A stretch of DNA of 5,051 nt, from assembly GCA_001723855.1 (NCBI GenBank), contig MCBC01000026.1, positions 1 through 5,051 on the forward strand, read 5' to 3'. Origin of the DNA: Candidatus Altarchaeales archaeon WOR_SM1_86-2 (GTDB lineage: Archaea > Altiarchaeota > Altiarchaeia > IMC4 > MCBC01). Below are positions 1-5,051 of the stretch, piece by piece (within the stretch, counting starts at the first letter, position 1; each line of letters starts with the position of its first letter). The notes beneath the pieces were generated by a model, which saw only the letters and a list, made by a program, of their open reading frames with translations, had not been told where the DNA came from and did not search any database. A program made the translations under genes and the position numbers.

Positions 1-101
1 GAAAGCGGAAGTTGCCGCCCATAACATTGAAATGAGAACCCGGCAAGTTCATGAATGGAAATCGCAGGATCAGGCGCATGACGGGAGGAAGAAGCATCTG
101 T
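1..101. other. Left edge downstream of gyrB, no identifiable gene
   Basis: This is the stretch beyond the gyrB stop codon. Three frames are open across it, so openness carries little information. On the minus strand an ATG at 97-95, five bases past the gyrB stop, opens a frame that runs off the window edge (begins MLLPPVMRLILRFPF). On the plus strand a frame runs from base 2 to a TAA at 116-118 and would overlap the gyrB 3' end. Neither translation is one I recognise. In particular the minus frame does not resemble the start of GyrA, often the next gene after gyrB. I see no run of T on the gyrB strand here that would mark a terminator. Confidence 0.3.
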
Positions 102-2023
<1,922 letters not shown>

Positions 2024-2029
2024 TAGATT

Positions 2030-2037
2030 TTTATATA
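2030..2037 (-). promoter_or_regulatory. TATA box of gyrB
   Basis: Read on the minus strand this is TATATAAA, close to the archaeal TBP-binding consensus. Its centre is about 25 nt from the A of the gyrB ATG at 2009, so transcription would start at or within a few bases of the start codon. That predicts a leaderless or nearly leaderless mRNA, in keeping with the lack of a Shine-Dalgarno sequence. It sits between the nop10 TATA-like element and the nop10 start codon, so the two divergent promoters share one 40-bp gap. Confidence 0.6.
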
Positions 2038-2049
2038 TTAAAAACACAA

Positions 2050-2217
2050 ATGCGAACAAGATTAAGGAAGTGTAAGGGGTGTGATGCATACACGCTGATG
2101 GCAGAATGTCCAAGATGCGGAAATCCATCCTCGGACCCGGTCCCTCCAAGATACTCGCCGGAAGATAGATACGGTAAATACCGAAGAATGCTGAAGAAAG
2201 AAATGGAAGATTCGTAA
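2050..2217 (+). CDS. nop10: H/ACA RNA-protein complex subunit Nop10
   Basis: Nop10 is a small structural protein of the box H/ACA ribonucleoprotein. It binds the pseudouridine synthase Cbf5 and helps position guide RNAs that direct pseudouridylation of rRNA. The 55-residue product has the archaeal layout: an N-terminal zinc ribbon with Cys8-x2-Cys11 and Cys20-x2-Cys23, then the hallmark PPRYSPEDRYGKYRR (32-46), then a basic C-terminal helix. Length matches the archaeal family (about 55-60 aa). The start follows a TATA-like element closely, and no Shine-Dalgarno sequence is visible. It is divergent from gyrB and ends 67 bases before cdhC. In many archaea nop10 lies beside translation genes such as those for aIF2-alpha or ribosomal proteins. 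Here it stands alone between unrelated genes. The motif match is strong despite the small size. Confidence 0.95.
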   Translation: MRTRLRKCKGCDAYTLMAECPRCGNPSSDPVPPRYSPEDRYGKYRRMLKKEMEDS

Positions 2218-2238
2218 ACAAGAACATATGGAAAAAAC

Positions 2239-2250
2239 TTTTTTTATTTT
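2239..2250 (+). terminator. Oligo-T terminator candidate after nop10
   Basis: A run of seven T (2239-2245 region), interrupted by one A and followed by four more T, begins about 22 bases after the nop10 stop. Archaeal RNA polymerase stops at T-rich tracts without needing a hairpin, and none is seen. It would end the nop10 transcript before the cdhC promoter. The 3' part of the tract merges with the AT-rich cdhC promoter, so the functions may overlap. Confidence 0.45.
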
Positions 2251-2265
2251 AAATAATAAATAATA
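2247..2265 (+). promoter_or_regulatory. AT-rich TATA region of cdhC
   Basis: The stretch contains TTTTAAATA followed by TAATAAATAATAA. TATA-like centres fall about 26 to 34 nt before the cdhC ATG at 2285. A start site 25 nt downstream of either would give a leader of about 0-9 nt. The 5' purine-rich GAAAAAACT just upstream (2231-2239) could act as a TFB-recognition element. The exact TATA register cannot be fixed because the whole stretch is AT-only. Confidence 0.5.
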
Positions 2266-2284
2266 ACAAATAATTAATTTAAAA

Positions 2285-3649
2285 ATGACAATAAATCTGA
2301 AGGATCTGCCTGTAGATGTGGGGGTCGTGTATGAAGGCGAGCGAATAAGAAGCGGCGACAATAAGGCCGAGTTGGTCAGGGCAAGAAAGAAAGAGGAGAT
2401 TGAAGATGAGAAAGTTATTGTAATCGGGCGCGATATACAGGAACTTGAGGAAGGCTCACGGGTTCCGTTTGGTGTTCTGGTTGAGATTTATGGAAAAAAG
2501 ATCGAAAAGGATCTGGAGCCGGTTATAGAACGAAGGATTCACGATTTTATCAACTACATCCACGGGATGATGCATTTAAACCAGCGGTATGATATCTGGT
2601 GCAGGATAAGTAAGGAGGCAAAGAACTCTAACTTAACCTTTGAAGATGTCGGGAAAGCGATAATATACCTGTTTAAAGCGGAATTTTCATTTATCGAGAA
2701 GATCCAGGTGACCCTGATGACCGATGAAAAGGAAATAAAAAAGTTCTATGATGATGCAGTGGCGGTTTACAATGAAAGAGATTCAAGAATAAGGGGGATG
2801 AAAGATGATGAAGTAGAGGAATTCTATTCCTGCACACTCTGCCAGTCATTTGCTCCAAATCACATCTGTGTTATCTCCCCCCAGAGATCCTCACTCTGCG
2901 GTGCGTTAAGCTGGCTTGACTGCAGGGCGGCATATAAAATAGATCCAGAAGGTTCGAACTTTCCGATACCGAAAGGTGATGTTATAGATGGGGAGAAAGG
3001 CGAATTTTCAGGAGTTAATGAAGCGATCAAGGAATCCTCTCACGGGGATCTGGAAAGAATTTACATGTACTCGATGTTTGATTTTCCTCATACATCTTGC
3101 GGCTGTTTTGAGACCATAGCATTCTATATGCCGGAGGTTGACGGTGTGGGGATAGTTGACAGGAACTTTAAAGGAGAAGCGATCAACGGTTTAAGATTTT
3201 CAACGATGGCAGGCCAGACGGGAGGGGGGGAACAGACAGTGGGCTTTTTAGGAGTTGGGGTAAATTGGATGACCTCCCCGAAGTTTCTATCCGCAGACGG
3301 CGGCTGGGAACGCATCGTCTGGATCCCTTCGCACATAAAGGAAAGGGTTAAGGAATTTATTCCAGCGGAAATTCACGATAAAATTCCAACAGAAAAAGAT
3401 GTTAAAAACCTGGACGAACTGAAGGGGTTTCTGGAAGAAAAGAAACATCCGATTGTTGAGAGATGGGTTGAAGAGGAGGTTGTGGAGGCTGCGGAAGAAG
3501 GGCTCGTGCCGGAGGTTGCCGCTGGAGAAGAAATGCCTATTGTGTCCGCACCGACAATGGCACTTCCCGGCACAGGAGGAATTAAGATCATACTGAAGAA
3601 CGCCAAGATATATGCCGATAAGGTTATTATCAAAAAGGTTGAGAAGTAG
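2285..3649 (+). CDS. cdhC: CO dehydrogenase/acetyl-CoA synthase beta subunit (acetyl-CoA synthase)
   Basis: CdhC forms or cleaves acetyl-CoA from CO, a corrinoid-bound methyl group and CoA at the Ni-Ni-[4Fe-4S] A-cluster of the cytoplasmic CODH/ACS complex. The 454-residue length fits archaeal CdhC, which lacks the N-terminal CODH-binding domain of bacterial AcsB. All A-cluster ligands are visible: Cys183, Cys186, Cys195 and Cys205, then Cys272-Gly-Cys274. The spacings (3, 9, 10 and 67) equal those of the Moorella enzyme (Cys506, 509, 518, 528, 595-597). Phe189 aligns with Moorella Phe512. Family blocks SPQRSSLCGALSWLDCRAAY (198-217) and the glycine-rich QTGGGEQTVGFLGVGVNWM (311-329) are intact. 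Residues 394-425 form a Glu/Ala/Pro-rich linker to a conserved tail (about 427-454). No other cdh gene is nearby, whereas cdhABC are often clustered. The 3' 91 bp recurs at 4475-4565. The stop is TAG and no Shine-Dalgarno sequence precedes the ATG. Confidence 0.96.
   Translation: MTINLKDLPVDVGVVYEGERIRSGDNKAELVRARKKEEIEDEKVIVIGRDIQELEEGSRVPFGVLVEIYGKKIEKDLEPVIERRIHDFINYIHGMMHLNQRYDIWCRISKEAKNSNLTFEDVGKAIIYLFKAEFSFIEKIQVTLMTDEKEIKKFYDDAVAVYNERDSRIRGMKDDEVEEFYSCTLCQSFAPNHICVISPQRSSLCGALSWLDCRAAYKIDPEGSNFPIPKGDVIDGEKGEFSGVNEAIKESSHGDLERIYMYSMFDFPHTSCGCFETIAFYMPEVDGVGIVDRNFKGEAINGLRFSTMAGQTGGGEQTVGFLGVGVNWMTSPKFLSADGGWERIVWIPSHIKERVKEFIPAEIHDKIPTEKDVKNLDELKGFLEEKKHPIVERWVEEEVVEAAEEGLVPEVAAGEEMPIVSAPTMALPGTGGIKIILKNAKIYADKVIIKKVEK
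3559..3649 (+). repeat. Direct repeat copy 1 (3' end of cdhC)
   Basis: These 91 bases encode the last 30 residues of CdhC, about from ALPGTGGIKIILKNAKIY to the C-terminal Glu-Lys, plus the TAG stop. They match 4475-4565 at 89 of 91 positions: one synonymous change (GGA/GGG) and one Asp/Glu change. Identity stops directly at the stop codon. On the 5' side similarity continues into the linker at a much lower level (about 16 of 26 bases match). Confidence 0.95.
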
Positions 3650-3653
3650 GGGC

Positions 3654-3662
3654 CTTATATTT
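3654..3662 (+). promoter_or_regulatory. TATA-like element before the acylphosphatase gene
   Basis: CTTATATTT lies five bases after the cdhC stop and about 41 nt (centre) before the ATG at 3699. A start site near 3684 would leave a leader of around 15 nt. It allows the downstream gene its own transcription. Since there is no T-run after cdhC, read-through from cdhC is equally possible. Confidence 0.4.
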
Positions 3663-3698
3663 CAGATGAACAATAATACAGATTAAAACAAGAAATTT

Positions 3699-4271
3699 AT
3701 GATGAAAAAGAAAATTTTAATCAAAGGTAGAATAGTTCATGATGTTGGCTATCGTTTGCTTTTGATGAACTCGGCTGAGGATCTCAGAATCGAAAACTTT
3801 GATGCGAAGAATGTGAAAGAGGATGGAAAACAGGTTGTAAGAGTTTTAGTTGAATCCTCGGGGGATAATGTAAATAAGTTTCTTGGTTTTGTGGAAGATA
3901 AAGAAAATCGTCCAGAGCGTGCAAAGGTTGATTCCGTGGATGTAGTGGGATATGACGGTTATGTCAGACCTTTGGAGTCCTTTAGGTTAGGATTTATGGC
4001 TTACCAGCAGCAAAAATTTGCCAATGCAGGCGTAGGATTACTTAAAGAGGTTAAGGAATTTAGAAAGGAAAGTTGTGGAAAACAGGGTCAGATGCTTGAG
4101 AAACAGGATCAAACTATTGTGAGCATCAATAGATTAGACGATGACACAACCCAAAACTTCAACAGAATGAACGTGAAATATGACAAGGTCTCAGAGAAAA
4201 TGGATGCAATAGATGATACGCTCAAAGAACTCACAAAGGCGATCTTAAAACTGGCTAAAACTCGGGGATGA
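3699..4271 (+). CDS. Acylphosphatase-domain protein with C-terminal coiled-coil-like tail
   Basis: Residues 4-95 or so resemble acylphosphatase, a small ferredoxin-like fold that hydrolyses carboxyl-phosphate bonds. The signature region KGRIVHDVGYR (9-19) corresponds to the family's G-x-V-Q-G-V-G-[FY]-R, with Arg19 as the phosphate-binding arginine. Asn38 in AKNVKEDGK lies where the catalytic Asn sits. So both key residues appear present, although the loop reads VHDVGYR rather than the usual VQGVGFR. Residues about 105-187 are helical and heptad-rich (KEVKEFRKE, MLEKQDQTI, KMDAIDDTLKELTKAILKLAK), suggesting oligomerisation or a partner-binding tail. The product is 190 aa against about 90-100 for a plain acylphosphatase. 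No signal peptide or membrane segment is seen, so it is probably cytoplasmic. Two ATGs lie in tandem at 3699 and 3702 with no Shine-Dalgarno sequence to choose between them. It starts 49 bases after cdhC and may be co-transcribed. Substrate unknown; a non-enzymatic role is possible. Confidence 0.7.
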   Translation: MMKKKILIKGRIVHDVGYRLLLMNSAEDLRIENFDAKNVKEDGKQVVRVLVESSGDNVNKFLGFVEDKENRPERAKVDSVDVVGYDGYVRPLESFRLGFMAYQQQKFANAGVGLLKEVKEFRKESCGKQGQMLEKQDQTIVSINRLDDDTTQNFNRMNVKYDKVSEKMDAIDDTLKELTKAILKLAKTRG

Positions 4272-4320
4272 AATTTTAACCTGAAGAGCAAGTAGAATAA
4301 CGATTCAAAAGCAAACATAA

Positions 4321-4404
4321 GCGGCTCAAAGGAATAAAACGATTACAGATGAGCAGGCAGATGAATTGATAGCAAAAACACAAAGGATAATAGACACTAT
4401 TTGA
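4321..4404 (+). other. Short open stretch, possible gene remnant
   Basis: Between the acylphosphatase gene and the cdhC fragment, one frame is open from 4321 to a TGA at 4402-4404. It has no ATG and ends DEQADELIAKTQRIIDTI, which looks like an amphipathic helix. It is in a different frame from the acylphosphatase gene and preceded by a TAA at 4318. It may be the tail of a lost gene or chance. The rest of 4272-4412 shows no gene, hairpin or T-run that I can support. Confidence 0.15.
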
Positions 4405-4412
4405 ATAAATCG

Positions 4413-4565
4413 ATGCCCTGGGGGGAAGTTGAGGCCGAAGCAGAGGGAATGCCCGCTATACCTGCACTAACAACGGCACTTCCCGGCACAGGGGGAATTA
4501 AGATCATACTGAAGAACGCCAAGATATATGCCGAAAAGGTTATTATCAAAAAGGTTGAGAAGTAG
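4413..4565 (+). pseudogene. Detached 3' fragment of a second cdhC
   Basis: The frame from an ATG at 4413 gives 50 residues (begins MPWGEVEAEAEGMPAIPALT). It ends with the same tail as CdhC, from ALPGTGGIKIILKNAKIYA to the TAG stop, followed at once by a second TAG. The first 20 residues match only the character of the CdhC linker (Glu/Ala/Pro-rich, with MP-x-I/V aligned). Everything before the linker, including the A-cluster ligands, is absent, and the frame upstream closes with TGA at 4362. It cannot be an acetyl-CoA synthase. No Shine-Dalgarno sequence or convincing TATA box precedes the ATG, so translation is doubtful. It is best read as the leftover of a partial cdhC duplication or of a recombination event at the cdhC 3' end. 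Confidence 0.8.
4475..4565 (+). repeat. Direct repeat copy 2 (cdhC 3' end)
   Basis: Second copy of the 91-bp block found at 3559-3649, in the same orientation, offset by 916 bp and with two mismatches. The bases after the stop (TAGTCC here, GGGCCT in copy 1) are unrelated, so the match ends exactly at the TAG. The two copies bracket the acylphosphatase gene. Confidence 0.95.
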
Positions 4566-4574
4566 TAGTCCAGC

Positions 4575-4739
4575 GTGCAGGGTCTTGATGCCGAACCACC
4601 AAAAGTTGCGTGTTGTGATCCATCATTTCTAATCAATATTGATGAGTTGACCACTTATTCTTGCAATCCAGAAATACTAAAGGATAGTTTTAATAATGGT
4701 TTTATTTATTTTTGGAAGAATAAGATGGAAATAAGATGA
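4575..4739 (+). CDS. Possible small cysteine-containing ORF, function unknown
   Basis: A frame open from the tandem TAGs at 4563-4568 to a TGA at 4737-4739 gives 54 residues if it starts at the GTG at 4575. No ATG is available except near the end. The product has three cysteines (in KVACCDPSF and TYSCNPEI) and an aromatic stretch NNGFIYFWKNK near its end. I do not recognise it. Its stop overlaps the ATG at 4736 as ATGA, the arrangement seen in translationally coupled genes. Against it: no ribosome binding site, a non-ATG start, and a length that chance can give in AT-rich DNA. It could also be the 3' remnant of a larger gene. Confidence 0.25.
   Translation: MQGLDAEPPKVACCDPSFLINIDELTTYSCNPEILKDSFNNGFIYFWKNKMEIR
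4701..4709 (+). promoter_or_regulatory. TATA-like element before the small exported protein
   Basis: TTTATTTAT is centred about 31 nt before the ATG at 4736, predicting a start site around 4730 and a very short leader. This is the same spacing as seen for gyrB, nop10 and cdhC, and it favours 4736 as the start of the next gene. It lies inside the possible small ORF at 4575-4739, which weakens the case that the two are one operon. Confidence 0.35.
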
Positions 4740-4954
4740 AATCTCTCGGTTTTAAATTCTGGCGAAGCCGAAATTTGAGAAAGGTAAAGATAAGAATGAG
4801 GATTAAGTTAATGGTTGTTGTGCCAATAATTTTATTTTTGATTTTGCTTTCTTCAATAGCATCTGCTGGATGGACAATAACTGAGCAGTGGAACTGTAAT
4901 GGTTGTTGTATCGAAGGTAATAGTTTCAGCGTTACTATTACAATTAAGACCTGA
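4736..4954 (+). CDS. Short exported protein with signal peptide, probably truncated
   Basis: The 72-residue product has a basic N-terminus (residues 1-24, many Arg/Lys), a hydrophobic core (25-39, VVVPIILFLILLSS) and a likely signal peptidase site after Ala44 (ASA|GW). Only 28 residues would remain outside: the mature part starts GWTITEQWNCNGCCIEGN, with Cys54, Cys57 and Cys58, and ends in one strand-like stretch SFSVTITIKT. Such a start, a charged or Cys-containing turn followed by a Val/Thr-rich strand, is typical of the first strands of an immunoglobulin-like extracellular domain, so the gene may have lost its 3' part. No Tat motif is seen. An alternative start is the ATG at 4796, preceded by AAAGGTAAAG, which gives a more usual signal-peptide length (52 aa total). 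The TATA spacing and the ATGA overlap favour 4736. Function unknown. Confidence 0.5.
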   Translation: MKSLGFKFWRSRNLRKVKIRMRIKLMVVVPIILFLILLSSIASAGWTITEQWNCNGCCIEGNSFSVTITIKT

Positions 4955-5051
4955 ACAGAGAAATTATGCCACCCACAAATACCTAAAATAAGTCACTTCC
5001 CTCATCTTAAAACATGTCTAAACCGCTGCACTAAGCCAGTATTCTGCGATT
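4955..5051. other. Right edge, no identifiable gene
   Basis: After the TGA at 4952-4954 the same plus-strand frame stays open to the window edge, but the translation (TEKLCHPQIPKISHF onward) does not continue the beta-strand pattern of the exported protein. On the minus strand a frame ending in TGA enters from the right edge and would give only SQNTGLVQRFRHVLR as a C-terminus, which I do not recognise. The composition changes at about 4950, which would fit an insertion junction, but no transposase, terminal repeat or target duplication can be seen. Confidence 0.2.

Noticed and set aside
2218..2284. A riboswitch or small RNA in the gap before cdhC.
   Set aside because: The gap is only 67 bases and nearly all A/T in its second half, with no stable hairpin. 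A terminator plus promoter accounts for it.
3647..3649. cdhC and its fragment both end in TAG, so pyrrolysine read-through was considered.
   Set aside because: Read-through would add only eight sense codons to cdhC before a TAA, and the fragment has two TAGs in a row. The CdhC tail ends naturally at this point, and no pyl gene is visible.
3373..4654. Two minus-strand frames (3373-3633 and 4397-4654) share a hydrophobic, signal-peptide-like stretch ending AYILAFFSMILIPPVPGSA.
   Set aside because: Both are antisense readings of the two copies of the cdhC 3' repeat. The similarity is explained by the coding strand, and the hydrophobicity comes from antisense Lys/Ile codons.
4272..4735. tRNA gene, CRISPR repeats or an integrase in the low-coding region.
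   Set aside because: No cloverleaf, no short regularly spaced repeats and no recombinase motifs were found. The only repeat is the cdhC tail.

Overview
The window looks like a euryarchaeal chromosome segment, of the type that carries a bacterial-derived DNA gyrase and makes or cleaves acetyl-CoA through the Wood-Ljungdahl pathway (Methanosarcinales/Methanomicrobia, Archaeoglobi or ANME-like archaea). This rests on a short archaeal Nop10 gene, an archaeal-type acetyl-CoA synthase beta subunit (CdhC) lacking the bacterial N-terminal domain, archaeal TATA-type promoters, and starts with almost no 5' leader and no Shine-Dalgarno sequence. I cannot name the genus from this sequence.

Layout: a complete gyrB lies on the minus strand (102-2009). 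Across a 40-bp divergent promoter region lies nop10 (2050-2217, plus strand, 55 aa), an H/ACA guide-RNP protein that is easy to miss because of its size. An oligo-T stretch and an AT-rich promoter then lead into cdhC (2285-3649), which has every A-cluster ligand at the expected spacing. Downstream is a 190-aa acylphosphatase-domain protein with a long C-terminal coiled-coil-like tail (3699-4271).

The last 780 bases look like an accessory or decayed region. The final 91 bp of cdhC, up to and including its stop codon, recurs 916 bp downstream with only two mismatches. It is preceded by a more diverged version of the CdhC Ala/Glu/Pro linker. This is a detached 3' piece of a second cdhC (4413-4565). 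After it come a possible small cysteine-containing ORF (4575-4739) and, overlapping its stop by ATGA, a short ORF with a clear signal peptide but only a 28-residue mature part (4736-4954), probably a truncated exported protein. The last 97 bases hold nothing I can identify.

Working together: CdhC is the acetyl-CoA-forming or -cleaving subunit of the CODH/ACS complex, but no other cdh gene is in the window. The acylphosphatase-like protein could be co-transcribed with it or use its own TATA box. The most unusual structure is the repeat of the cdhC 3' end bracketing the acylphosphatase gene. It may mark insertion at the cdhC 3' end, or a collapsed cdhC duplication.
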